Assembly (NCBI GenBank): GCA_905147135.1
Contig: LR990049.1
Span: 4,295,428 to 4,359,427, forward strand
DNA length: 64,000 nucleotides
Source of the DNA: Blastobasis lacticolella
Lineage: Eukaryota; Arthropoda; Insecta; Lepidoptera; Blastobasidae
Direction: 5' to 3'
The translations under genes were made by a program, and so were the position numbers. Positions 38,691-49,700 of the stretch are shown piece by piece. The first letter of the stretch is position 1. Every line of letters begins with the position of its first letter. The notes under the pieces are model-generated. The model was given only the letters and a program-made list of their open reading frames with translations, was not told the DNA's origin and did not search any database.

Positions 38691-39430
38691 GAACTGAGAG
38701 GTTTCCGCAATCGGTGAACAACTAATGCCTATTAGTCGATCAGGGCGAGAGGAGAGCTCGTGTTACACGGCCTTCGCCTCACGACTCGATTACCGGCGAC
38801 GCCAGTGACGTGCCTTGGCGCCGCAGCTCCTTGCGGCTCCGCGGCGCATGCGCAAGTATGCACATAGTAGATACCGACGCAGATAACTACCGCACACACT
38901 CACACAGTTTGCAATATGATTAAGCCCAAACAGCTTATCTAACTAATGCCGAGACAACATTTTTTTCGCACAATTTCTAACATAATCGATTGCTAACAAT
39001 CTCGTATAATTACTCTATCTACCTAGACGGGCAACAAAAACGCGACGCACCGCGACTGGGTGAAATCTAGCGGCGATGTCAAGTTCGAAAAAAGAGCGTC
39101 GAGACAGTGCGAACAGACGAAAAAGAACGAGAGCCCGTTCGCTTTTTCCACTGGGCCGTAGATCGGTGCGTCGGCTGCGCGTGAGTCACCGGCCGGCATA
39201 CCGGCGCGCACCATGCACCGTGCGTGTCAACCACCTATTTATGTCGCAGGACGAACGCGCAAATAAACAGCATCAAAGGGTTGTCGGATTCCGCTCGGCG
39301 CGAGCCGGCAACCGGCCGAATGCAACGAAAACAACCGCCATTGTCTACGGATGAGTTGTTTGCGCAAATAGACGCAGGATCCAGGGGTAGTGCGCGCGCG
39401 AGGCTATTGTGCTCCCGTTGCGTGGGCGTC
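38690..39430. promoter_or_regulatory. CpG-rich island near the 3' side of the bun large exon
   Basis: Runs such as CCGGCCGGCATACCGGCGCG and GCGCCGCAGCTCC make this the most CpG-rich part of the intron, about 1 kb past the donor. Reading frames of 90-108 codons are open on the plus strand and 63 on the minus, as expected when stop codons are rare, so I call none of them. Candidate promoter for a short bun isoform. Confidence 0.3.
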
Positions 39431-39846
39431 GCATCGGAAGCCGTATATTCGAGGAGTTCGGTAGAAATTAGTGATTCTTATCCATTTACCAAATTACTTG
39501 TCGACCATTCCAAAGTTGAAAAGACCATCATGATCAATCTCCCTGACTGACCATCGTATATCTCTACTACAACAAACATCTTGAAAGGCATATCAATGAA
39601 TTCCATAGTAAATTATTCTTTAGAATTAAATAATGTCATAATATGATATAAAATCATCAGCGAGAGCATTACATAATAAGTACAATAATCATGTGGACAG
39701 CATCCACCTTTATATTTTTCATAGACAGAAGAGCAATTCATTACATGAACTGAATGTGGTATACACACATCAGTAAAGAGCTGCGACTAGATAATAATTA
39801 ATAATAAGAATTCAAGTGTACTTATTTTGAAGTTTTAAAACCAGAA

Positions 39847-40112
39847 TCATCATCACAGCCCGTAACACGTGGGAGAGACCCTAAGTCCACTGCAGGACTT
39901 AAGGTCTCTTCCACGAAAGGGGAGGTTATTGCCATAATCTCCACGCTTGGCAGGCGGGTTGGAGATCACAGTGTTTAAATATAACAATGGAAAATGCTGC
40001 TGCCCATTTTCCAGGCTACAGAGACACTTGATTTTTTGCCTTGAAAACATTAGTCGCCTTGTAGACATCCATGAGTGTAAGGGGTTGGTGGTATTCTACT
40101 CTGCCGGACACC
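39847..40112 (+). repeat. Dispersed repeat family C, copy 1
   Basis: CATCATCACAGCCCGTAACA, CACGAAAGGGGAGGTTATTG, CTCCACGCTTGGCAGGCGGG and TTAGTCGCCTTGTAGACATC. It matches 48672-48905 in the same orientation. This is a common lepidopteran retroelement tail. It lies just inside the bun intron, about 280 bases past the donor. Confidence 0.75.
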
Positions 40113-40387
40113 ACACGGCCATAATTAAATCCAGAATAGTAAGGAGAAAAATAGATCAATATTAAAATTGTATAACTGAGAGTAAATTCAAAAAAGATCA
40201 AGTTCAGGGCAATAGACATAAGCTACTAACATTAAATTACTAGAAATGTTGTTATTAATTTCTAAATTGTTTGGGATGTGCACAGAACAACAATACCACC
40301 CCTAGTATTCCGCTGATATAGTATCTCAGTTAAACCGAACCAATGTGTCCACCCCACACATGTAATACAGAACAAGGCCAGACTCAC

Positions 40388-43107
40388 CTCTCATCCTCAG
40401 TGGGCTGGGCCGGCTGCGAGTCCTCCTTGCCGTCGCCAGTGTCCCCGGCCTGCAGGCAGTCCGAGGGGGGCTCCGAGCCGCCGCTTTCACAGGCGTTCAC
40501 ATTCACATTACTGATCACACCGCCGCCACTGATCGCGTGGGACACCACTGCACTCACTGGGCTACCGAAATTCTGCCCTTCGTGGCCGGCCGGCGCCGCG
40601 CCACCCACGTAAGCCGTCGAGCTCACCGGCAACGACACCACCGGCGAGCTCGTACCTGACACCGACGCGTCCACGGGCGCGACGCTGCTCTGCGACATCA
40701 CCGGCACCACGCCGCCGTACCCGAGCCCCATACTCGTCTGGGACTGCACTACGTTCGCGTGCACTCCGCCGCCCATTCCCACTGGCATGTTCTGTTGCAT
40801 AGACATCGGCATATTCTGGTGAGCCATTGACACCTGTGTGACGGCTTGGTTCGGCACATACTGCACTCCACTCAACTGGCCCTGCCCGCTCACTTGCTGT
40901 GGCATCATATTCTGCTGGGCCATGTGCTGGCCCACAGGCAGCTGCTGGCCGACATTCGCTTGCTGCATGTATATCGGATCTGAGGCGGGTATCTGCATAC
41001 TAGGCTGATTCCCGTCCAGAGCCATCTGCATATTCTGCGCAGCGGACATCATTTGCATACTTTCTTGAGGCACATAACCTTGTTGAGGAGCCATGGAGTG
41101 AACTGTTGGTGCTTGTTGCTGATTTAGACTTTGGAGATTCGCAGGCAATGTCGACCCCTGTGGTTGACTAGCCATTGGTTGTAGATTACTAGGTAGAGTG
41201 GCACCTTGTTGTGATGTGACAATACTGGAAAGCACCTCCTGAGGCAAAGTCTGGCCTTGTTGGTTCATCTGAGACTGAGGTGGGTGATACTGAGGTACAT
41301 TGTGTTGGGGTTGGACCATCTGTTGTGATGATGGAATATTGGTATTCATCATAGGTTGACCAGATGACTGTTGGTTAACTGCCTGGCCATATTGTTGCTG
41401 TACCCCCTGAATAGTTTGCTGCTGCATTTGGGGATGCATGCCTGGCACCACTGACTGCTGAGGTTGGGTCGGCATCTGGTGCATCTGGGTTTGCATCTGT
41501 GGCATTTGTTGATTAGTAGTAGCTGCTAATTGTGGAGGAATCTGCATTTGCTGTATGTGATTCGGCATCTGCTGGTTCTGTAAAGCTTGTATTTGGGCCT
41601 GGCTAGGCAAATGTTGAAGCTGGGCCTGCTGGCCCTGAAGATGATGGCTCTGACCCATATTAGGAATTTGGGCTTGCTGCATCTGATGTAGCTGTTGGGG
41701 GTTTGGCTGACCCGGCATCTGCTGCATTTGCATTGGTTGCATTTGAGGTTGCTGACTGGCCACTTGAGTCATTTGTCCTTGGTTAGGAATACCCTGCATT
41801 TGCGGAATCTGTTGTTGAATTTGCTGCATATTTGGCATCTGTGCCTGTGGCATATGTTGGTTCATTTGCTGCATCTGCTGATTGGGTATTTGTTGCATCT
41901 GTTGCGGCATTTGTTGGTGCATAGGTATCTGCTGCATAGCGAGTCCCTGTGACTGAGCTATAACTTGTTGCAGCTGGTGTTGTGGAAAGCTCTGTGGAAT
42001 TTGTTGGACTTGTTGCTGTTGAGGTGGCTGCGGATGGTTTTGGGGTGCATTTTGCATAGTAATGTGACTCATACTCTGAGCCACCTGCTGAGCAGGCTGA
42101 ATAGATTGATTTGGCATCTGTTGTGGCATTTCCAATGGAGGTGATTGCACTGACACTGACTGAGTAACAGGCATCTGTTGCTGAACAACAGTAATAGGTT
42201 GGGTCAATGACTGCCCCGGGGAAACCATGGGGAATTGTTTTTGCACACCTTGATCAAGTTGTTGAACAATCGGAGCATTTCCTTGAAGTTCTTTAGGCCC
42301 TTTACTTGTCAGATCACTACACACATCTTCATGCTGACTATCATTTATCACAACACCACTATCCGGAGCTTGCAGTGCATTATTTTCAGTGACATCCAAG
42401 TTGTTGTTCAACGTTATTGGTGCATTTGGTTGACTCGTAGTATGGTCCAAATAATCCATACACATCCATCGGCCTCGACGAAAAGGTTCTGTACTTTCTA
42501 TTTTCACAACTTTAAATCGTTCATTCCTAACATGTTCTTGGATTTCTTTCATACCTTCTTGTGGTTTAGCATTCCCTATGAGATTGATAATGCTACTAGT
42601 TCCGGCGTTCGTAACACTGACATGCATGTCACTGCCTTCTGAATTATTACTATTTGGCACAGCTCCTCCTATTTGGTTAGCGGCGTTGTCCTGGCCGACA
42701 ATGGCGAGACCGTATTGCGAGCTGGTCGGAATTACGGGCGCGCAGCCTAGCGATGTGCTCGACGCGTTGTAAAACACATCGTCTTTCGAGAAGGTGTCTT
42801 CAGAGTAACTAGGTGTCTCATTCTCTATATCGGTCACCCTTGAGATGTCGTCGGTGTGAGATTCGTCTAGATCGTCGCAAGAATCCTCGCCAGCATCAGT
42901 GCTCACCCGAATGCCTTCCGTCACACTGGTGATCTGAAACGAAGATATTTTCCTTGGGTTATGGGCGGCTTGAAGACTCATCGGGTGAGTCACTCCCTTG
43001 TCCGACTCGTTCAGCCGAAGAGATTCACTAGTTGTGCGGTGAACGACGTTGTTATACTTGTTTTTCTCACTACTTTTATGTGACTTTTGAATCAGATTGT
43101 CAGCCAT
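40388..43107 (-). CDS. bun: bunched/TSC22 domain family long isoform, large 5' coding exon (partial gene)
   Basis: This exon encodes 906 codons plus two bases of the next. Start: the ATG at 43107 has an in-frame TAG eight codons upstream. Residues about 53-92 hold long-isoform motif 1 (SSFQITSV followed by an acidic stretch), and residues about 195-222 hold motif 2 (RFKVVKIE, then GRWMCMDYLD). In Drosophila, long Bunched isoforms promote growth and bind the pseudokinase Madm/NRBP1 through these N-terminal motifs. Residues about 285-780 are very rich in Gln, Met and Pro (MQQ and QQMP repeats), low-complexity and probably disordered. Residues 781-906 are Gly/Ser/Val-rich. The exon ends at GAGAG|GTGAGT (donor GT at 40387-40386, phase 2). 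The C-terminal TSC box and leucine zipper are not in this exon and were not found elsewhere on the minus strand here. Family assignment is firm. Intracellular location and growth role are taken from the family. Confidence 0.93.
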
Positions 43108-43400
43108 TATGCCGTCCGAACCGAATGACTATCTAAAGAAAATTTCACTGTTTATCGGCTTCAGAGACATTTGACAGCTTTTCAATCACAACAATATACT
43201 AAATATAAAACCATTGTACACTCACAATTTCACAAACACTGTAATTTAACTACTAAAATCTTAAAATTCATTAGTAAACACACACAGTTGCGAACATCTT
43301 TCAGACGGCAGCAACATGGCGGCCATTTATGCGCAATGCACTATGGTTGACAATTTGCAGACAGATAGACAATATAGAGTTCTGCAAGTGGTTCTATAAA
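43108..43400 (-). promoter_or_regulatory. bun long-isoform 5' UTR and promoter region
   Basis: This stretch lies just upstream of the bun start codon on the minus strand. It holds a YY1/Pho-like motif, ACATGGCGGCC, near 43314-43324, a type often found in TATA-less promoters. I see no convincing TATA box. The exact transcription start cannot be placed without transcript data. Confidence 0.4.
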
Positions 43401-44039
43401 TGGTAACTAGATGGCAGAATAATCAAACCAAAAAATATTGGTAGAAGTAGAAAAACTATATTTTGTTGTAGAAATAATACTTTGTATTTGTACATAAATA
43501 TTAAGTAGTCAGTGTCGTTTATGATAATTACGTCAGTCGTTAAATGATAGTTTTTGTTATCAGGCAATTTAATATTCACAATGAACAGTTTTGTTGTAGT
43601 TTACTGAAGTACCGCTAGGTGGCGTAGTACAGAAAACGATTCATGGCTAAAAATAAATTTTCTAGTCCCATTTATGTTTGATAAAATGTAATGCTTTCGA
43701 AATTATATAAAATTCGTTATAATGCTCTATTACTCACAAGTAATATGGTTACAATCAGTGAGTTCTTTAAAAACCTTGTTACTGTGAGTTATTGCTACTC
43801 GACACTAGATGGAGTATCATCGTTTGAAAAGTACCTTGGAAAACCACACACGAGAAACATGTTTTTTTTCTCTTCCGTGAGGACAATTTAAACAAAATAT
43901 TCTTCGAAACCTAAAGGTAAAACCAATACTATTGGAAAGCTACCTTCACGCTCTAGCACGGTTCTAGCACCGTCAACTATTTTCCAAAATTGTACACCTA
44001 CCTTACAGCCTGGGCTCAGCACAAAAAATATAAAATAAA

Positions 44040-44141
44040 TAAATAAAAGTCCTCTCGCTTTCTTGAACTATGTCGTAAAATAAAACAGGGCCTGAAAATT
44101 TCATTAAAATCGGTTCAGCCGTTTCGGAGCCACACAGCACC
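44040..44141 (+). repeat. Dispersed repeat fragment
   Basis: TTCATTAAAATCGGTTCAGC then CGTTTCGGAG is the common core of a decayed retroelement tail. It ends exactly where the GAGCGAGC element at 44142 begins. Confidence 0.4.
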
Positions 44142-45042
44142 AGGCGCGGATCCAGGGGGGGGCAATGGGTGCAATTGCCTCCCCCCCTCAGCCCCGATTC
44201 TGACTCATAATCGCCTCCGGTTTTATGAGCCACATGGCCAAAAATTCTAAGCTCGTTGCGCTCGGTAAATTTTTTTATCGATTTTATCAATCACTCGTAA
44301 CTTTGTAGATCAGAAATGTCAAAAATTTCGAGCCCGCGTCGCTCGCTCATTCATTGCCTTCAATTTTGTCATACTATTCACCAATATTTCTTAACCAAAA
44401 ACTCCGAGCTCGCTGCGCTCGCTCAAATATTCATTTTAACAATCACCCCAGCTTTTAAGAACCATAATGTTTAAAGTTTCCTGCGCGTTCCGCTTGCTCA
44501 TTTAATAATTTTAGTTTCTTTTATTGTCTTTTATTACGATCATCAACACACATCATCATAGCACCTAAGCCAAAATGTCCAAAATTTTGAGCTCACTCCG
44601 CTCGCTAATTACTTTATTGCTCACCCCAGCTTTTAAGACCCTAAATATCAAAAATATCGAGCTCGCTTTGCTCGCTCATTCATAGGTTTCAGTTACTTTT
44701 CTTACCTTTCACCAAGCTCATTGCGGTCGCTCATTCATTAACATCCCTAAGTTACTTTTGTAAAGATCACCCATTGTTGTTAAAACCTAAAATATCTAAA
44801 ATAACGACTCAAAATGTCAAAAATTTTGAGGTCGCTTTGCCCGCTCATTCATAGGTATCAGATACTTTTCTTATTATTCTCCTAGCTTGTTGCGGTCACT
44901 CATTCATTGATTTGCTTAAATTACTATTGTGAGGATCCCCCATAAATATCTTTTAGTTTATAAAGTAAATACCATATCTAAAATCGTGAGCTCGCTTCGC
45001 CAAATCCTCGCCCTCCTCAGCCAAATCCTGGATCCGCGTCTG
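44142..45042. mobile_element. Nonautonomous element with GAGCTCGCTNCGCTCGCTCA repeats, copy 1
   Basis: The ends are inverted: AGGCGCGGATCCAGGGGGGG on the left and CCTGGATCCGCGTCTG on the right. Inside are about eight spaced copies of a GAGCTCGCTNCGCTCGCTCA motif, roughly every 100 bases, separated by A+T-rich spacers that also recur (CACCCCAGCTTTTAAGA). No reading frame of note. It is probably a DNA-transposon derivative; the superfamily is not recognised. Confidence 0.65.
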
Positions 45043-45177
45043 ATGCATGCACCCCATCTTTTTAAGGTACGATGGATTCTGTTTTTGTTTCATTTCTGTG
45101 TACCTTTTTACCAAAACAGCAACATTGTTTGGTTTGCGGTGATGATACTGTCTAGGTCAATCAATGTGTGTGATAAG

Positions 45178-45724
45178 CAGGCGCGGATCCAGGATATGGT
45201 TGAGGGGGGGGCAAAAGTCAAAATTATAGGTATCTACTCAATGAGCGAGCGCCCTGAGTAAAAAAAAAATTGCCCTTTTTAGTGGGTGAACAATAAATAA
45301 ATGAGCGAGCGGAGGTATAAAACCTGGTATGAACAACGAATGTGTGAGCGAGCGGAGGGAGCTCGAAATTTTTAACATTTTTGCTTAGGTGCTGTGATGA
45401 TCTGTGATGCTGATCGTAATAAAAGACAATAAAATAAATTAAAATTATTGAATGAGCAATCGGAGCGAGTACGAAACTTTTAATATGATGGTTCTTAAAA
45501 GCTGGGGTGATTGTTCAAATGAATATTTGAGCGAGCGTAGCGAGCTCGGAATTTTAGGTTTTGAAAGATTGGTGAATAGTATGACAAAACTGTAGGCAAT
45601 GACTGAGCGAGCGATGCGTTCTCGAAATTATTGACATTCCTGTTCTAAATAGTTGGAGTGATTGATAAAATCAATAAAAGCAGTGAGCGAGCGCAGCGAG
45701 CTTCGAATTTTGAATCCGCGCCTA
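45178..45724. mobile_element. Nonautonomous GAGCGAGC element, copy 2, inverted
   Basis: The left end is CAGGCGCGGATCCAGGATAT and the right end GAATCCGCGCCTAG. The internal motif is the reverse complement of copy 1 (GAGCGAGCGNAGCGAGCTCG), and shared spacers such as AAAAGCTGGGGTGATTG are also reversed. The two copies face each other across about 135 bases. Confidence 0.65.
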
Positions 45725-46511
45725 GCCTATAGTAGGTTAGGTAACCTATATATACCTTTAGCTAGCACGGAATACTAATACTTAAAGCAACATATTTGAG
45801 GAAATGTATCGAGGCCTAGGTACCTCTACGCAAGTAAGTATGTATCTATCCTTCGAATCGTGCATCGAATTAATAGGTAAGTATTCCTTGGTCGTTATCA
45901 TTGATTATACAAATCAAGTTTATTTAGATAAACTACATTGTAATGCTGTTGGGCAAAGCCTACTTAGAATTGTATTACCTATCTACATACCTACTTAACT
46001 AATTAACCGTTTAAGGAAGGATCTACCTTTCAGCTATCAGCGTTATTAAAAATTAATTTTAACTAAGTGTTTTTGCTAGCAGCTTTACTAGGAAAGATAA
46101 ATGCGTTCTAAACAGCGCTCCAAGAAACATGCCCTTGACATTATCTGGACAATTTCTCGGCTTATTCAATGAAGCGATTAGAGAAAACGAAGAAGGCGCG
46201 AATATATGCAAAATTTTGATGGAGACTCACGTCTGCAGCACCAAGGAACCAGCGATTCGCAAGCTACGCAGGCGAACTATAGCGGTGACCACCGTGGCCG
46301 GCCATTATCCGCAAGGTCTCAGCTTCGATTTAGCATCCCCACCCGACACGTCTTAAACGAAGGTAATTTTACTATTATTCGTAAATTGCCCGTCCGTACG
46401 TCCGCTGCCAGTCCGCAGTCGGGAGATGGGATCCCGCGCCGCGATCTATCCACAAACGACTCAGTCGATAAGATAGCAACGCTGAAAGCGAACGTGGTCG
46501 GAACATGTGCG
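45725..46511. other. Upstream region of the MFSD6-like gene
   Basis: It probably holds the promoter and 5' UTR of the MFSD6-like gene. The last 300 bases stay open in the coding frame from an ATG at 46206. The stretch AACGAAG|GTAATT near 46361 looks like a donor, so an upstream 5' exon spliced into exon 1 is possible. No clear TATA box was seen. Confidence 0.35.
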
Positions 46512-46791
46512 ATGGCGAATTCAGATGACAGGAAGAAACAGAGCTATGATTCGACGATGGACGAGGACAGTGAGGACGAGCAGGGCTGCTGCAGGAAATT
46601 CATTGCGGGGTTGAGGATAAATCCCAACCTGATAATGCTTAAGGTGACCCTGTTCGTAATGTATGGTGCGACGGCGTCGCTCCTGCCGTACCTTACGATC
46701 CACATGCAGAGTATTGGGCTCACCGTGCCTGAAATATCGTTTGTGTATCTCGCTTTACCGTTCACAACGTTCCTCAGCCCACCGATCACTG
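46512..46791 (+). CDS. MFSD6-like exon 1 (coding part)
   Basis: Residues 1-93: an acidic cytoplasmic N-terminus (DEDSEDEQGCC), then membrane segments 1 (about 42-64) and 2 (about 70-92). The donor is ACTG|GTAAGT, phase 1. The reading frame stays open upstream to an ATG at 46206, so the 5' coding limit is uncertain. I could not place an upstream acceptor or the transcription start. Confidence 0.85.
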
Positions 46792-49700
46792 GTAAGTCAG
46801 TGACAGTCAGTGACTGTGTTTAATTGATGATTTTAAAGAAGTTACACGTTTCAAAGTGTTTACTGTTTCACCGAGAAATGCTCTATCGATAAATAAAATA
46901 TGTGTGTCTGTTTGTAAATACAGCAATAGTTTATTCCCAATATTAGATAGCTACAAAACAACGTAAACAAATGGTACATAATAATTACCACCTTTGTACA
47001 CCTAACTTTTTAAACAGTTAAAATCTAGTACAGTCAGCTGCGGAGTGAACGGGCCAGGATATATTAGGTTTAAACATGTTGACTGTTTGTATACCTACTG
47101 GATTTCCTTCGATACAAAATAATGTAACATTATCTACACTGATCTGATACGTCCCGCGGCACAAGTCTGAACTCCCAAGAGTTAGGACGATAATCTTCCT
47201 AGTTTACTGGACGGATTATCGCTAGATTCGCTTTTATAGCCTAAGTGTTCATGGGTGACCTCAAGAATAACGTATCAGCTGGGAGTGTCATTGTTAGAAA
47301 TCGTCTTGACGCAGTACGTCACTTTCGCAAAACGTCATCGTAAAAAATGTTGTCACTTTTGCAAAATGTCATTTTCGCACAACGCCATTGTCTCAAAACG
47401 TCATTTTCGCACAATGCTACTTTCGCAAAACGTCATTTTCGCAGAATGTCATTTAAACCTTTTGACCTGACACGAAATGACCTGGATTAATTTTTCCATG
47501 CCAGAGTTTGGTGCTTTACGTGGTAAAGGTAAGATCGAGAGACAGATCTTTAGAACGCGCGTTCATTCATAGTGATGCTAGCGCATTACTGGTAGTGGGT
47601 AGGTTGATGTGCTGGCTACTGTCTGTACGCCCCTTTATTTTTAATTTTAATTTTATTTGGAAAACGAACAGCATGTATGACAATAAATAAATAATTAAGT
47701 CAATAACTAATACGCCAATTATATGTTTTCACATTTAACTGTTATACGGGCAGTGACTACAAGGGACATTGCATAAATTGCAGGGCAATTACAACTTTAG
47801 ATCGGGCAGTTTCCGATTTAGACTAATAGGTGACCAAATGCTAAGGATTAGGCTTAATTGGTTTTGAGCAGAGTCTGACCTCTCGCAGGGACTGCTATCA
47901 GTTCTCTAGACCCTCAAAAATGGTTAAATCAACCTCATGATCAAAATTATTTTCAGAAAACAGGCCACTTAAGTTACTGCTAAAATAACTGAAAAGCATT
48001 AAATATAAAAAGTAAATTAAAAAAGCCAAAACAAGATTTTAAAATTAGAGAAGTTAATTTTAATTGTAAATAATTTTTTTATTAAAAGTAAGATATCGCA
48101 ACAAACCCTGCATACCGTACTAATAAAAAGGCAAACACTAACCCTAAGTGAAAACTAAACACCAATATGGAGACTTCTAAATGCTTAGGAATAGCTTAAG
48201 TTGACGCCTAAATTATTTAAAATATTCCTAACAAGAAGCCCTAAGATTATACCCTTAATGAGATACGTTAGGTATGACATATCTAATGTAAATTATGCAT
48301 GCTCACTTTCACTTGTTTGCCCTAACAGGGTGTCAAATGTAAGTACCTACTACATAATATTGTGAAATCTTTTGTAAACTTTAATACGCAATAAATGAAA
48401 TGAAATGAGATGAGTACACTTCACCAACACCTTAAGTGAAATCTAAACTCATTAAGACACCGTTATATGACACTGATTTTGTGACTCCTAAATGCTTAGG
48501 ATTATCTTAGGAATATCGAAGTTTAGTGTAATTGGGCATCAGTTAAGAGAGGTTTGGCCTAGATCTTATAATTTCATAACAGTGAAAGTGTTCCTGTTAA
48601 GAAGTTAAGAAGTATGTAGAACAGTGAGACTTGCTAGGGGGTAGGGTAGATTTATAATCTATTAAGTTTTTAATCATCATCATCACAGCCCATAACAGTC
48701 CACTGCAAGACTTCGGGCCTCTCCCACGAAAGGGGAGGTCATTGCCATAATCTCCACGCTTGGCAGGCGGGTTGGAGATCGCAGTGCAGTTCATGTAAAT
48801 CTACCCAGAAAGATGCTGCTGCCCACCTTTCGGATTTGTCCCTTAGTCGCCTCTTACGACACCCACGGGAAGCGATGGGGTGGTGCTATTCTTTGAGGTG
48901 GCGGCACCACACACCACAAGTTTTTAATATAATATTTAAAATAGCTTTGAACATTTCGGTCACCTCTCACTTTCAGCCATTTTGAAAAATGTCGGAAATG
49001 CCTGTCTAGTCTAATATAAAAAAAATCGCTGACCACCTTCCTTCTCCATCATCAGATCAACTGACTAATACCATAATATTGCATTTTCATCTATTTAAAA
49101 TGAAATTTGTAATTCAATTGATTACCGGAAAGTGGGTCAAATCCCAGGTCAGGGAAAAGTTATTCTCAGGGTCTGATGATGTAATCAGGTGGCGATGAAT
49201 TATTAAAAAGTTAATAAACAGTAAATTATTATTACGCTTACTAAAGTATCTTAAGCTAATATGGAAATCAGAAACACTTGAACATAATCTGAACAGCTTG
49301 GGAAGCAATTATTGTCACATTATGGCAAGGATTAGATATTAGTACGTGAGTGGTCCTTCTGTTAGTTCTCTATTTTGTGCCTTGGTATAATGAATTTCAC
49401 TGTGATTACCTTCTGATCGTTTACCACAAGTTGTACAGAGTATCATACACTCTGCCACAGAGTATTTTACATCCCTTGCCAAAGGAATTATTTGTTCTTG
49501 GGAAGGCACACTTGTCCCTTTCATTTGGGGTCGGCACAATATGTTTTCTTTCTCCATTCATCCCTATCCGCTGTCATATCCACGTTCAACACAGCCTACA
49601 CAATCACACCATACGATGAACAACCTATACTTGAATATTTCTGTATTTTAAAATAAAAACCTAACGATTCTCTTGCAGGGTTCTTAGTGGACCGATTTGG

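Larger units (their letters stand above)
1..40387 (-). other. Inferred bun intron (partial), downstream of the large exon
   Basis: The donor at 40387 opens an intron that runs down the minus strand. No minus-strand reading frame in this stretch resembles the TSC box, whose hallmarks are an amphipathic start ending in DLVKSHL and a heptad leucine repeat. The acceptor is therefore probably beyond base 1. Shorter internal exons or first exons of short bun isoforms could be missed, because their proteins are variable. The contents I can name are listed as separate repeats. The rest is A+T-rich sequence with short chance reading frames. Confidence 0.5.

Noticed and set aside
39076..39550. Two overlapping plus-strand frames of 92 and 108 codons
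   Set aside because: Arg/Ala-rich translation typical of CpG-rich noncoding DNA. Better read as a candidate regulatory island.
40384..40388. TGA at 40386-40384 as the true end of the bun protein
   Set aside because: The stop lies within a strong GTGAGT donor and the product would lack the family-defining TSC box. Splicing is the better reading, although intron retention is kept as a finding.
41695..42642. Plus-strand frames inside the bun exon (Leu/His-rich, and a 135-codon frame)
   Set aside because: They are antisense shadows of the Gln/Met-rich coding sequence: CAG/ATG on one strand gives CTG/CAT on the other.
47255..47470. 71-codon frame across the 16-bp array
   Set aside because: The frame is a by-product of the repeat unit and has no splice or start context.
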